Origin: Lachnospiraceae bacterium UBA1683
Lineage (GTDB): Bacteria; Bacillota; Clostridia; Lachnospirales; Lachnospiraceae
Direction: 5' to 3'
Length of the DNA: 64,000 nucleotides
Assembly: GCA_002320245.1 (NCBI GenBank)
Contig: DCKD01000096.1
Location: forward strand, 4,679 to 68,678
Positions 9,097 to 17,916 of the stretch are shown piece by piece. Position numbers and translations under genes: made by a program. Position 1 is the first letter of the stretch. The number at the start of each line of letters is the position of its first letter. The notes beneath the pieces were generated by a model. It was not told where the DNA came from, ran no database searches, and saw nothing but the letters and a program-made list of their open reading frames with translations.

Positions 9097-9585
9097 GGCA
9101 TACAGCTCCTGACTTTGCGTAGTCCAGTTGTTGGCGATGGTTTCCGCCTCTTTTTCTGTCGGAACAGTCAGTTTCAGGTCAATAAGGCTGAAACCATTTT
9201 CCATAATCTGACATCTTACTTCATATTCATGGTTGGTATTCAGATAATAGTCTGCCTTGACGGCTGCCTCCTCTTTTAAATCATATTGCTTTTCTTTCAA
9301 AAATTCATCGATATCATGCTGGATAGCAGGAGAAATTTTATTACTGAAAAAATGAATCGTATCGGCGCCATTCTCTGTCAGATGATAAAGCGTACGGTTG
9401 TGCGTGTTTTCTGACACAATCAATTGCGAGTCAATCATCTCAGAGAGGGAACTCTGTAGTTTAAAATAATTGGTGTATCCTTTATCCAGAATAAATTCGG
9501 ATATCTGGGAAGTAGTCAGTGGAAAATCGACTTTTTCCAGCATATAAAGTATAATCAGTTTGTATAGTGTGAATGATTCAGTCAT
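9073..9585 (-). CDS. DUF4364 family protein
   Basis: A 170-residue protein matching the DUF4364 family of Clostridia. The first ~70 residues look like a winged helix (KLIILYMLEKVDFPLTTSQ, then LIVSENTHNRTLYHLTENG), which suggests DNA binding. The rest is mixed alpha/beta with no catalytic motif I recognise. The start overlaps the end of the upstream radical SAM gene by 8 bases, so translation is probably coupled. Function unknown; a transcription factor role is an inference from the winged-helix look. Confidence 0.8.
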   Translation of the reverse strand: MTESFTLYKLIILYMLEKVDFPLTTSQISEFILDKGYTNYFKLQSSLSEMIDSQLIVSENTHNRTLYHLTENGADTIHFFSNKISPAIQHDIDEFLKEKQYDLKEEAAVKADYYLNTNHEYEVRCQIMENGFSLIDLKLTVPTEKEAETIANNWTTQSQELYALLLSKLL

Positions 9586-10504
9586 GATACTCCTTTCCCT
9601 GCCAGATGTCTTCTGCCTTCAGATAGCTGTGCAGTCTGTTCAGCACGGTTCGTTTCTGACTGGTCCAAAGCGGGGCAATCAGAAGTTCTTTTGGCCCGTC
9701 CCCGGTCAGCCGGTGAATCGTAATGTCCGGTCTTAATACGGAAATACATGTTCCGAGAAGGCGGATGTATTCTTCCATAGAAGGACTCCAGAACGGTTGG
9801 GCGGCATAATCTGCAGCAAGCTTGGTTCCTGTCAGAATGTGGAGCAGTTGGAGTTTGATACCTTGGATATCCATGTGATTCAGGTACTCAATTGTCTGCA
9901 GCATCATTTCTTCCGATTCACCGGGCAGGCCGAGAATAGTGTGGGTGATTACTGTAATATTACGTTTCCGCAGTTCGCGGACCGCACGTTCATATACATC
10001 CAGCCCGTATCCGCGGCGGATATAGGCTGCGGTCCGGGGATGGATGGTCTGTAGTCCGAGCTCTACCCATACAGGCTTAATGTGGTTCATCCTTTCCAGC
10101 AAATCCAGTACATCACTATCCAGACAATCCGGTCGGGTAGCAATCGAAAGAATCCGGACTTCCGAGTCCTGAATTGCCTCGGTGTAGATCTGTTCCAGAT
10201 AAGCGGCTGACGCATAAGTATTTGTAAATGCCTGAAAATATGCAATAAAGGCATGAACCGGACGCTTTTTCTTTAATAGCTCTTTCCCTTGAATCAATTG
10301 TTCCGTGATGGAAAGGGCGGCAGCCCCGGCAAAATCGCCGGAACCTGCGGCGCTGCAGAAGATGCAGCCGCCGGTTCCGATGGTGCCGTCCCGGTTAGGA
10401 CAGGTCATTCCGCCGTTGAGTGTAATTTTGTATACCTTTTCTCCATAGGTTTGTTTTAAATCATAATCCATGGAATGATATCGCTTTTCGCCCCATCGCT
10501 CCAT
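9578..10504 (-). CDS. TIGR01212 family (YhcC-like) radical SAM protein
   Basis: A 308-residue radical SAM enzyme. The iron-sulfur cysteines are Cys35, Cys47 and Cys50 (TCPNRDGTIGTGGCIFC), the widely spaced pattern of the YhcC/TIGR01212 group, which is related to the Elp3 radical SAM domain. Supporting motifs are GGCIFCSAAGSGDF, the TRPDCLD strand and the LGLQTIHPRT segment. The substrate is not established; related proteins act on RNA or bind thiolated compounds. It lies one base downstream of the malic enzyme gene and overlaps DUF4364, so the three minus-strand genes form an operon. Confidence 0.88.
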   Translation of the reverse strand: MERWGEKRYHSMDYDLKQTYGEKVYKITLNGGMTCPNRDGTIGTGGCIFCSAAGSGDFAGAAALSITEQLIQGKELLKKKRPVHAFIAYFQAFTNTYASAAYLEQIYTEAIQDSEVRILSIATRPDCLDSDVLDLLERMNHIKPVWVELGLQTIHPRTAAYIRRGYGLDVYERAVRELRKRNITVITHTILGLPGESEEMMLQTIEYLNHMDIQGIKLQLLHILTGTKLAADYAAQPFWSPSMEEYIRLLGTCISVLRPDITIHRLTGDGPKELLIAPLWTSQKRTVLNRLHSYLKAEDIWQGKEYHD

Positions 10505-10505
10505 A

Positions 10506-11654
10506 TTAAATCAGTTCCTTCACTGCTCTGCTGACAACATCGGCGACACGTGGATCAAATGCCTCCGGCAGAATGTTGTTTTCGTTCAATTCTTCGTCAG
10601 GTACCAGTCCGGCGATTGCTTTTGCGGTAGCAAGTTTCATCTCTTCTGTAATCTGAGCCGCACGTCCCTCCAGCGCGCCCTTGAAGATACCCGGAAATGC
10701 GACCACATTATTTACCTGATTCGGGAAGTCAGAACGTCCGGTTCCAACTACCTTTGCCCCGGCTTCCTTGGCAAGGTCGGGCATAATCTCCGGCACCGGG
10801 TTCGCCATAGCGAAAAGAATGGCATCTTTATTCATGGAGGAAACCATTTCTTTCGTGACGATATTCGGGGCAGATACGCCGACAAAGATATCCGCACTCT
10901 TGAGCGCATCGGCAAGCGTACCTGTTTTGCCTTCCAGATTGGTGAGCTCCGTCATCTTTTCCTGCATCCAGTTCAGGTTCGGAGATGCTTTGCTGATGAT
11001 CCCGTTGATATCGCACATGGTAATGTCCGGGAATCCGTAGGTGAGCAGCAGTTTCGTGATGGCAACACCGGCAGAACCAGCACCGTTTACAACGATACGG
11101 CACGTTTCTTTTTTCTTCCCGGTTACTTTTAACGCATTGATAATTCCTGCAAGCACCACAATTGCGGTACCGTGCTGGTCATCGTGGAATACCGGAATAT
11201 CCAGCATCTTTTTCAGACGTTCTTCAATCTCAAAACAACGCGGGGCGGAGATATCCTCCAGATTGATTCCGCCAAAAGCAGGTGCGATATTTACTACTGT
11301 TTTAATAATCTCTTCTGTATCCTGAGTGTCCAGACAAATCGGAACTGCATTGACGCCGCCGAATTCCTTGAATAAGACAGCTTTGCCTTCCATAACGGGC
11401 ATCGCGGCTTTGGCGCCGATATTGCCAAGTCCGAGTACAGCACTTCCGTCAGATACGACAGCGATGGTGTTGGCTTTGATTGTATATTTGTAAGCGGCTT
11501 CGGGATTTTCTGCGATTACCTTACAAGGTTCTGCGACTCCCGGAGTATAGGCAATGGCAAGGTCTTCCCTTGAGTTCACATGGGATTTTGCAACCGTTTC
11601 AATCTTACCATTCCATTCTTCGTGCATCTGTAATGCTTTTTCACTATTTGTCAT
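10506..11654 (-). CDS. NAD(P)-dependent malic enzyme
   Basis: A 382-residue short-type malic enzyme (oxaloacetate-decarboxylating malate dehydrogenase), converting malate to pyruvate and CO2. The N-terminal malic domain carries AYTPGVAEPC (residues 35-44), SDGSAVLGLGNIG and the catalytic Lys in MEGKAVLFKEFGG. The metal-binding DDQHGTA is near residue 155, and the NAD-binding GAGSAGVAI loop follows. The start at MTNSEKAL is preceded by AGAAGAGGT; a longer frame to 11714 has no ribosome site. It has no phosphotransacetylase-like extension, as expected for Firmicutes short forms. Confidence 0.93.
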   Translation of the reverse strand: MTNSEKALQMHEEWNGKIETVAKSHVNSREDLAIAYTPGVAEPCKVIAENPEAAYKYTIKANTIAVVSDGSAVLGLGNIGAKAAMPVMEGKAVLFKEFGGVNAVPICLDTQDTEEIIKTVVNIAPAFGGINLEDISAPRCFEIEERLKKMLDIPVFHDDQHGTAIVVLAGIINALKVTGKKKETCRIVVNGAGSAGVAITKLLLTYGFPDITMCDINGIISKASPNLNWMQEKMTELTNLEGKTGTLADALKSADIFVGVSAPNIVTKEMVSSMNKDAILFAMANPVPEIMPDLAKEAGAKVVGTGRSDFPNQVNNVVAFPGIFKGALEGRAAQITEEMKLATAKAIAGLVPDEELNENNILPEAFDPRVADVVSRAVKELI

Positions 11655-12091
11655 AATCTGGTACCTCTTCTTTATTATTTTTCCGTAACAATTCAGAACA
11701 GCAGAAAAATGCAAAGGCAGACCGGTGCAAGTTTACTTGCATAAGGCTGCATTGGCATTTTGGAATGGGCGGAACGCCCATGAAACCTCAGACAGAAACT
11801 GCGTAGCAGCGAATAGCCTGCAAAGCAGGCGGGGCTGTGGTCTGCGTTTTGATATAGTTACATTTTTCCTGAAAAATATCATATCACTCTTAAAGTTCCA
11901 ACGCAAGAAATTTAAAAAAGTACTTTTCATTTTGGCAGGAATGATGTATACTAAGTCTAAATTTAATTCATTTGTGTCGTTTCAGACCAAAGTTCCCAAA
12001 AGCATACAAAAGCAGATTCAGTTTATATGGGTGAAAAGTAATTGGATATTGATGGAATTTGAATTTATCGGAGAGAAAGGAAAACTGTTCT
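11655..12091. other. Intergenic region between malic enzyme and rho: GC-rich hairpin block plus rho leader
   Basis: This 437-base gap has two parts. Positions ~11720-11850 are GC-rich and hairpin-rich, with perfect small stems ATGGGCG/CGCCCAT (11765-11771 with 11775-11781), GCCTGC/GCAGGC (11816-11821 with 11825-11830) and TGCAAG/CTTGCA near 11726-11742. It resembles in style the block at 37292-37440. Positions ~11860-12091 are AT-rich and hold the rho promoter and a leader of about 130 bases, as is usual for autoregulated rho. Short frames here lack ribosome sites or family motifs, so I do not call a gene. Confidence 0.5.
11924..11952 (+). promoter_or_regulatory. Putative rho promoter
   Basis: TTTTCA (11924-11929), a 17-base spacer and TATACT (11947-11952), in the AT-rich part of the gap, about 135 bases before the rho start. 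The -35 is a weak match (4 of 6). Confidence 0.45.
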
Positions 12092-13441
12092 ATGACAAGA
12101 GAAAAGTATGAATCTTTGCCGCTGGCAACATTGAAGGATCTTGCGAAGGCAAGGAAAATGAAAGGTGTATCTACCATGAAAAAGAGTGATCTCATCGATG
12201 CAATGCTTGCACAGGATGAGAAGGAAAGGCAGGAAGAAGCACGCACCGAGGCAAAAGAAGTAGTAAAAGAAGAGATGAAAGAGAAAAAAGAGACGACGGA
12301 TATCGAGCAGCTTGACAGTGGAAATACGGCAAACGGTATTCTGGAAGTGCTGCCGGACGGATATGGATTTATCCGTTGTGAGAACTATCTTCCGGGAGAA
12401 AATGACGTGTATGTTTCTCCGTCACAGATTCGCAGATTTGGCCTGAAAACAGGGGATATCCTGATGGGAAATACAAGAATTAAGACACAGGGGGAAAAGT
12501 TCAGCGCATTGCTTTACGTGACGACAATCAACGGACTGCGTCCGGCGGAGGCAATGAAACGCCACAATTTTGAAGATCTGACGCCGATTTTCCCGAACCA
12601 GCGCTTTCAGTTAGAGGATGAGAAGAGCAGTACGGCAATGCGGATTATGGACTTGCTGTCCCCAATCGGTAAGGGGCAGCGTGGTATGATTGTATCTCCG
12701 CCGAAAGCCGGTAAGACAACCCTTTTGAAAGAAGTTGCGCTTTCTGTTCAGAAGACGGAGCCGGATATGCACCTGCTCATTCTGTTGATTGACGAACGCC
12801 CTGAGGAAGTGACAGACATCCGTGAGGCAATCGCCGGACCGAATGTCGAAGTCATCTACTCTACGTTCGATGAGCTGCCGGAGCATCACAAGCGCGTATC
12901 GGAAATGGTAATTGAGCGTGCGAAACGTCTGGTAGAGCACGGAAAAGATGTTATGATTTTGCTGGACAGTATCACACGTCTGGCAAGAGCATACAACCTG
13001 ACAGTCCCGCCGTCAGGAAGAACTTTGTCCGGTGGTTTGGACCCGGCAGCACTGCATATGCCAAAGCGTTTCTTTGGAGCTGCAAGAAATATGCGTGAGG
13101 GTGGAAGTCTGACTATTCTGGCAACTGCACTTGTAGAGACCGGAAGCAAGATGGATGATGTTGTATACGAAGAGTTTAAGGGAACCGGTAACATGGAGCT
13201 TGTTCTGGACAGAAAACTGCAGGAGAAGAGAGTGTTTCCTGCTATCGACATTCCGAAATCCGGAACACGAAGAGAAGATTTGCTTCTTACCAGAGAGGAG
13301 CAGGAGGCAGTGTATATTATCCGCAAGGCACTGAATGGGTTAAAGGCGGACGAGGCGGTGGACAACCTGCTGAATATGTTCTCCAGAACAAAAAATAATG
13401 CAGAGTTAGTGCAAAAAGTAATTCGTCAGAAATTTATTTAA
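12092..13441 (+). CDS. rho: Transcription termination factor Rho
   Basis: A 449-residue hexameric RNA helicase that releases RNA polymerase at Rho-dependent terminators. The N-terminal Rho_N/SAP-like helical part (LPLATLKDLAKARKM) is followed by a charged Lys/Glu linker of about 35 residues (roughly 45-80), then the RNA-binding cold-shock-like domain with DGYGFIRC. The P-loop PPKAGKTT is at about 203-210, and Walker B LLIDERPEEV with the R-loop region PPSGRTLSGG lies further on. The ATG at 12092 was chosen because of GAGAGAAAGG at 12071-12080. It begins a housekeeping run with rpmE, DUF1385, prmC and prfA. Confidence 0.97.
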   Translation: MTREKYESLPLATLKDLAKARKMKGVSTMKKSDLIDAMLAQDEKERQEEARTEAKEVVKEEMKEKKETTDIEQLDSGNTANGILEVLPDGYGFIRCENYLPGENDVYVSPSQIRRFGLKTGDILMGNTRIKTQGEKFSALLYVTTINGLRPAEAMKRHNFEDLTPIFPNQRFQLEDEKSSTAMRIMDLLSPIGKGQRGMIVSPPKAGKTTLLKEVALSVQKTEPDMHLLILLIDERPEEVTDIREAIAGPNVEVIYSTFDELPEHHKRVSEMVIERAKRLVEHGKDVMILLDSITRLARAYNLTVPPSGRTLSGGLDPAALHMPKRFFGAARNMREGGSLTILATALVETGSKMDDVVYEEFKGTGNMELVLDRKLQEKRVFPAIDIPKSGTRREDLLLTREEQEAVYIIRKALNGLKADEAVDNLLNMFSRTKNNAELVQKVIRQKFI

Positions 13442-13446
13442 AAAAC

Positions 13447-13475
13447 TTGCAATGTAAAATTTGTTATGATATAAT
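13447..13475 (+). promoter_or_regulatory. Putative rpmE promoter
   Basis: TTGCAA (13447-13452), exactly 17 bases, then TATAAT (13470-13475), in the 87-base gap between rho and rpmE. This near-consensus promoter implies rpmE is transcribed independently of rho. Confidence 0.75.
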
Positions 13476-13528
13476 AACAGAGTTGTTTAATGAGTAAATA
13501 ATTATATTTAAATAGAGAGGTGAAAATC

Positions 13529-13729
13529 ATGAGAGAAGGAATCCATCCAGAGTACCATCAGGCAACAGTAACTTGCAACTGTGGAAATACATTCGTGACA
13601 GGTTCTACAAACGAGAGTATCCACGTGGAAATCTGTTCCAAATGCCATCCATTCTACACAGGTCAGCAGAAAGCTGCACAGGCTCGTGGACGAGTTGACA
13701 AGTTCAACAAGAAATATGGTATGAAATAA
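13529..13729 (+). CDS. rpmE: 50S ribosomal protein L31, zinc-binding type
   Basis: A 66-residue L31. It has the four-cysteine zinc-ribbon pattern of the C+ type: CNC near residues 16-18, then CSKC near 36-39, so it would be the zinc-containing paralogue. The start at MREGIHPEYH fits the family; an in-frame GTG nine bases upstream belongs to the AGAGAGGTG ribosome site. No zinc-free paralogue is present in the window. Confidence 0.95.
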   Translation: MREGIHPEYHQATVTCNCGNTFVTGSTNESIHVEICSKCHPFYTGQQKAAQARGRVDKFNKKYGMK

Positions 13730-13741
13730 GAATGACTTACG

Positions 13742-13769
13742 CAGGCTGAGGTAATTTTATCTCAGCCTG
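13742..13769 (+). terminator. Hairpin after rpmE (terminator or processing site)
   Basis: A perfect 9-bp stem CAGGCTGAG/CTCAGCCTG with a 10-base AT loop follows rpmE by 12 bases. The T-run after it is poor (TTATCGTATTA), so it may be a weak terminator or an mRNA 3'-end stabiliser allowing read-through to the DUF1385 gene. Confidence 0.55.
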
Positions 13770-13789
13770 TTATCGTATTAGGAGGGCAA

Positions 13790-14788
13790 ATGAAGTCATC
13801 AAATATTGGCGGACAGGCTGTGCTGGAAGGCATCATGATGAAAAATGGTGACCGGTATGCTGTGGCAGTCCGCAAACCGGATAAAGAGATTGAAGTTCGT
13901 GTGGAGGATTACAAAAGCATCGTGCCGTGGAAAAGCGTGAAGAAGATTCCGTTTATCCGTGGAATTTTCAGTTTTGTAGATTCTCTCGTGCTGGGGATGA
14001 AAACCCTGACCTATTCCGCGTCATTTTATGAGGACGGAGAGGATGAGGGAGAAGAGATGACGGCGGAGGAGCTGGCAAAGCAGGAGAAGAAGGAGCAGAT
14101 GTTCATGAATCTGACGGTAGTGCTCTCGATTGTGCTTGCAATTGCTATTTTTATGATTCTGCCTTATTTTCTGAGCGATTTTTTAAAGAAATATGTGGTA
14201 TCCCGATGGGGGATGACAATTATTGAAGGCGTAATCCGTGTTGCGATTTTTCTTGGGTATATCGCGCTTGTCTCCCATATGAAAGATATTCAGCGGACTT
14301 TTATGTATCATGGAGCGGAACATAAGTGTATTAACTGTATTGAGCATGGAATGGAACTGAAGGTGGAGAATGTCCGGAAAAGTTCCAAACAGCATAAACG
14401 GTGCGGAACCAGTTTCCTGTTCTTTGTTATGATTGTCAGTATCATTTTCTGCTTTTTTATTACCGCGGAAAGTCAGGTACTGCGTGTCCTGATTCGAATT
14501 GCACTGATGCCGTTAATCGCGGGTGTTTCTTATGAAATTATCCGGTTGGCGGGGAACAGTGAGAATCCGGTTGTGAATGCACTGAGCAGACCGGGGCTGT
14601 GGGTGCAGAATATGACGACAAAAGAACCGGATGACAGCATGATTGAAGTTGCAATCCGTGCGGTTGAAGCAGTGTTTGACTGGAAAAAATATCTGAATGA
14701 AAATTTTGGGACTTTGTACGGAACAGAGGAGGAGATACCGGATTCCATGCCAGACTGTGCATTGCAGAGCGGGGCACCGGAAGCATGA
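13790..14788 (+). CDS. DUF1385 family membrane protein (YqhQ-like)
   Basis: A 332-residue membrane protein of the DUF1385 family. It opens with the family hallmark IGGQAVLEGIMMKNG, has an acidic linker (about residues 80-105), and about four membrane segments (roughly 105-127, 145-165, 205-225 and 228-248). The conserved YHGAEHKCINCIEHG block with Cys and His residues looks metal- or substrate-binding. Function unknown. It is typically encoded next to prmC and prfA, and here its last four bases overlap the prmC start (ATGA), so the genes are coupled. Confidence 0.88.
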   Translation: MKSSNIGGQAVLEGIMMKNGDRYAVAVRKPDKEIEVRVEDYKSIVPWKSVKKIPFIRGIFSFVDSLVLGMKTLTYSASFYEDGEDEGEEMTAEELAKQEKKEQMFMNLTVVLSIVLAIAIFMILPYFLSDFLKKYVVSRWGMTIIEGVIRVAIFLGYIALVSHMKDIQRTFMYHGAEHKCINCIEHGMELKVENVRKSSKQHKRCGTSFLFFVMIVSIIFCFFITAESQVLRVLIRIALMPLIAGVSYEIIRLAGNSENPVVNALSRPGLWVQNMTTKEPDDSMIEVAIRAVEAVFDWKKYLNENFGTLYGTEEEIPDSMPDCALQSGAPEA

Positions 14789-15702
14789 CATTAAAAGAAT
14801 TGTATGAGTTGGGAATTGTAAGGCTGGAGTATGCGGGGATTGATGAGAGTTCTCTGGATGCGTGGTATTTGCTGGAATATATCACCGGAGTAAGCCGTGC
14901 AATGTATTTTGCAGATTCCGGCAGACCGGTGGATGAAGAGGAGAAAGAAACATATCTCCGGATGATTGAAAAGCGGGCGGGACATATTCCGTTACAGCAT
15001 CTGACCGGGGTGCAGGAATTCATGGGGCTGGAATTTCAGGTGAATGAATCTGTGCTGATTCCAAGACAGGATACCGAGATTCTGGTGGAGACAGCGCTGG
15101 AAAAATTAGAAACTACAGTGAGATACAGTATGCTGCAGAAGGATGTGCCGCAGGCGGAATTCCGTGTGCTGGATATGTGTACTGGTTCCGGGTGTATTCT
15201 GCTTAGTATACTTTATTATATAAGAAAAGATACATGTATGCATCCATCTGGACAGAGGGTGTCGGTATCAGGCATCGGAGCAGATATATCGGGCGAGGCA
15301 TTGCATGTTGCTAGGCAGAATGCAGAGCAATTGCAGATTGAGGCTGATTTTGTCGAGAGCAATCTTTTTTCTGAGATGGACGGCGTATATGATTTGATTG
15401 TGTCTAATCCGCCGTATATCCGGACCGCGGTTATAGAAAAACTGCAGGAAGAAGTCAAAAACCACGACCCGGTACTCGCGCTGGACGGCAAAGAGGACGG
15501 GCTGTATTTTTACCGTAAAATTGTGGAGTGCAGCGGTGCATATCTGACAGAAGGCGGATATCTGATATTTGAAATCGGATATGACCAGGCCAAGGATGTT
15601 TCGGAGCTGATGACAGCGTCAGGGTTTCGTGATGTGACGGTGAAAAAAGACCTTGCAGGACTTGACCGTGTCGTGTTTGGCGTGTATGATACGAAGAGAT
15701 AA
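14785..15702 (+). CDS. prmC: Peptide chain release factor N5-glutamine methyltransferase
   Basis: A 305-residue SAM-dependent methyltransferase that methylates the Gln of the GGQ motif in release factors. It has the SAM-binding DMCTGSGCI motif and the catalytic NPPY motif (VSNPPYIRT), with an N-terminal helical substrate-binding domain containing IPLQHLTGVQEFMG. It contains a modest insertion (DTCMHPSGQRVSV, around residue 150) after motif I. It lies 21 bases before prfA, its substrate gene, and starts inside the end of the DUF1385 gene. Confidence 0.95.
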   Translation: MTLKELYELGIVRLEYAGIDESSLDAWYLLEYITGVSRAMYFADSGRPVDEEEKETYLRMIEKRAGHIPLQHLTGVQEFMGLEFQVNESVLIPRQDTEILVETALEKLETTVRYSMLQKDVPQAEFRVLDMCTGSGCILLSILYYIRKDTCMHPSGQRVSVSGIGADISGEALHVARQNAEQLQIEADFVESNLFSEMDGVYDLIVSNPPYIRTAVIEKLQEEVKNHDPVLALDGKEDGLYFYRKIVECSGAYLTEGGYLIFEIGYDQAKDVSELMTASGFRDVTVKKDLAGLDRVVFGVYDTKR

Positions 15703-15723
15703 GTTGAGAAAGGATAGAGTGTT

Positions 15724-16794
15724 ATGTTTGACAGGTTAGAGGATTTGGTAATCCGATATGAAGAAGTAATGGGAGAGCTTCAGGAGCCGGACGTGGCAAA
15801 CGATGCGGAACGTTTTCGCAGATTGATGAAAGAACAGAGTGATTTGGCGCCTATCGTAGAGGCATATAAAGAATATAAGCAGTGCAGGCAGAATGTGGAG
15901 GACAGTCTGGTGATGCTGGAGGAAGAGTCCGACGAGGAGATGCGTGAACTGGCAAAGGAGGAAATGAACGAATCCAAAGCCAGGATTGAGGAGCTGGAGA
16001 AAGAGCTGAAAATTCTTCTTCTTCCAAAAGACCCGAATGATGACAAGAATGTTATTGTGGAAATTCGTGCCGGTGCAGGCGGAGATGAGGCTGCCCTTTT
16101 TGCGGCAGAGATTTACCGTATGTATGTACATTATGCGGAAAGCCGGCGGTGGAGAGTTGAGATGATTTCCCTGAATGAGAATGGAATCGGCGGATTCAAA
16201 GAATGTGTCTTTATGATTACCGGGCAGGGTGCGTATTCCAGACTGAAATATGAAAGCGGTGTACACCGCGTACAGCGGGTTCCGGAGACGGAGAGCGGCG
16301 GAAGAATCCATACATCCACCATTACGGTTGCAATCATGCCGGAGGCGGAGGAAGTCGATGTGGAGCTGGATATGAATGACTGTAAGTTTGATGTGTTCCG
16401 TGCGTCCGGTAACGGCGGACAGTGTGTCAACACGACAGACTCTGCGGTACGTCTGACTCATATTCCGACCGGGATTGTGATTTCCTGTCAGGACGAGAAG
16501 TCTCAGTTAAAGAACAAGGATAAGGCATTGAAGGTGCTGCGCGCAAGACTGTATGAGATGGAGCTGGCAAAACAGCATGACGCGGAGGCAGAGGCGCGCA
16601 AGAGTCAGGTCGGGACAGGAGACCGCTCCGAGAAAATCCGTACTTATAACTTCCCGCAGGGACGGGTGACAGACCACAGGATCAAGCTCACACTGCATAA
16701 GCTGGATACGATTCTGAACGGAGATTTGGACGAGATTATTGATAGCCTGATTGCAGCGGATCAGACCGCAAAACTTGCAAAGATGAATGAATAG
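15724..16794 (+). CDS. prfA: Peptide chain release factor 1
   Basis: A 356-residue class I release factor reading UAA and UAG. The peptidyl-tRNA hydrolysis motif GGQ lies in ASGNGGQCVNTTDSAV, and the codon-recognition loop has the RF1-type PxT tripeptide as PET in VPETESGGRIHTST. This separates it from RF2, which has SPF and a programmed frameshift. Full length. The upstream prmC supplies its Gln methylation. Transcription ends at the strong hairpin at 16815-16861. Confidence 0.97.
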   Translation: MFDRLEDLVIRYEEVMGELQEPDVANDAERFRRLMKEQSDLAPIVEAYKEYKQCRQNVEDSLVMLEEESDEEMRELAKEEMNESKARIEELEKELKILLLPKDPNDDKNVIVEIRAGAGGDEAALFAAEIYRMYVHYAESRRWRVEMISLNENGIGGFKECVFMITGQGAYSRLKYESGVHRVQRVPETESGGRIHTSTITVAIMPEAEEVDVELDMNDCKFDVFRASGNGGQCVNTTDSAVRLTHIPTGIVISCQDEKSQLKNKDKALKVLRARLYEMELAKQHDAEAEARKSQVGTGDRSEKIRTYNFPQGRVTDHRIKLTLHKLDTILNGDLDEIIDSLIAADQTAKLAKMNE

Positions 16795-16814
16795 CATGAA
16801 CGCAGATAAAAAAG

Positions 16815-16861
16815 AGAAAACCGCCCCCTTGCAGGCATCGCCTGCAAGGGGGGCGGTTTTC
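16815..16861 (+). terminator. Strong intrinsic terminator after prfA
   Basis: A ~20-bp GC-rich stem (arms at 16815-16834 and 16840-16861, one bulged G) with a 5-base loop, ending in GGTTTTC. An A-run on the left arm means it can also act on the minus strand for the convergent YesL-like gene. Confidence 0.85.
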
Positions 16862-16912
16862 TATATAATGACACGTAGTTAAACAGTCCCGCCCAGGTTT
16901 TGCAAGGCTGCG

Positions 16913-17539
16913 CTACGCTTTGTCCAAGTAAGGTCTGAACATTCTGTAAAACAAAAAGGAATTGATGTAGGCGGTTAGACCAAATCCAAAGAAGAACCAG
17001 CAACAGGCATAAAGTGGTAAAAGTTTTAAGTCTAAATAAGTCATAATCATAGGGAGCGTTGAGATTGTCACAATCGCTAAGGTTGATGGAATGTGCATAA
17101 AAGCGAAAGCAAACGCATTTTTGACAAGTTGTCCGGTAGTGTTGGAAAATGCTGCAATCACTGGAAATATGTAAAGCACCAGAATGAGCAGTAGTACGGT
17201 CACGCCAAATGATGCGCAGAGTAGAAGTTGTCCTGTGATGGATGGGGAGGTCCACAAAAATCCAATGTTCGTGATTAAGATAAAGGCTGCGGCAATCATG
17301 CTGAGCCAGACAATCAAAGACTGCATAAAGTTTTCCTTCAAGGCGTGGAAGAAGGTGCGGATTGTTCCATAGTCATTTCCCTTGACTGAGCGGAGCATGC
17401 AATGATACAGTGCAGTAAGGGAAGGACCGATAGTGATGATGGGGATACAGCACAAAAGGAAGAGCAGATTCGCAATTACAATATCGCCGATTTTATTTAA
17501 AAAGATATGGACTGCATTGTTTTCATTCAATAGATTCAT
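16913..17539 (-). CDS. YesL/DUF624 family membrane protein
   Basis: A 208-residue protein with about five membrane segments, matching the YesL (DUF624) family: an N-terminal polar stretch, then IGDIVIANLLFLLCCIPIITIGPS, and an inner TALYHCMLR segment typical of the family. These proteins are encoded next to CUT1-type sugar ABC transporters in Firmicutes and are thought to be accessory to oligosaccharide transport; the exact role is unknown. It is divergent from the alpha-galactoside transporter genes. The start follows an AGAGGAAA site. Confidence 0.85.
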   Translation of the reverse strand: MNLLNENNAVHIFLNKIGDIVIANLLFLLCCIPIITIGPSLTALYHCMLRSVKGNDYGTIRTFFHALKENFMQSLIVWLSMIAAAFILITNIGFLWTSPSITGQLLLCASFGVTVLLLILVLYIFPVIAAFSNTTGQLVKNAFAFAFMHIPSTLAIVTISTLPMIMTYLDLKLLPLYACCWFFFGFGLTAYINSFLFYRMFRPYLDKA

Positions 17540-17916
17540 ATAGGTTTCCTCTTCTTTCTTCTTTTTATAAGCTTAAATTCTATTAGGTATTCTAGCATCA
17601 ATTTGCACAGATTGCAAAAGATTTTGTTTCGGACGAAGAAAACGAAAAAAGCAAAAGAAATATTGAATAATGTTGGGAGATTTTGAAAAAAATATTTTCT
17701 AATTCGAAAAAAGAGTATTGTAATTGGTAAAATGTTAAAAAAATAGGAAAAAAAGTTATGGAAGCAGGAGAAAATATATAAAAATAACATTTTTCCATAT
17801 AGTGCAGACAAATCTCCATTTAACATTATTCCATGTGAAATTATAATAAAAATAGCATATGGAACAGATGCTAAATCAAGCAATCTGACAAAAAATAGCA
17901 TAAGGGAGGAAGAAGT
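17540..17916. other. AT-rich divergent control region of the alpha-galactoside locus
   Basis: A 377-base, strongly AT-rich gap between the YesL-like gene and the solute-binding protein gene. It holds the putative promoter at 17819-17847 and several A/T tracts. A 121-codon minus-strand frame (17536-17901) is Phe/Ile/Lys-rich low-complexity sequence with no ribosome site and I do not regard it as a gene. Being long and divergent, the region is the likely target of the AraC regulator encoded at 23353. Confidence 0.55.
17819..17864 (+). promoter_or_regulatory. Putative promoter and operator of the alpha-galactoside transporter operon
   Basis: TTTAAC (17819-17824), 17 bases, TATAAT (17842-17847), 70 bases before the lipoprotein start. 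An inverted repeat TTCCAT (17829-17834)/ATGGAA (17859-17864) straddles the -10, as expected of an operator. The weak -35 would fit a promoter needing an activator such as the AraC protein. Confidence 0.55.

Noticed and set aside
16261..16321. Release factor codon-recognition tripeptide PET instead of the E. coli PAT
   Set aside because: PET in this position is common in Firmicutes RF1 and fits the PxT rule, so it is not unusual.
17536..17901. A 121-codon minus-strand frame before the YesL-like gene
   Set aside because: Phe/Ile/Lys-rich low-complexity product of AT-rich DNA, overlapping the promoter of the transporter operon, without a ribosome site.
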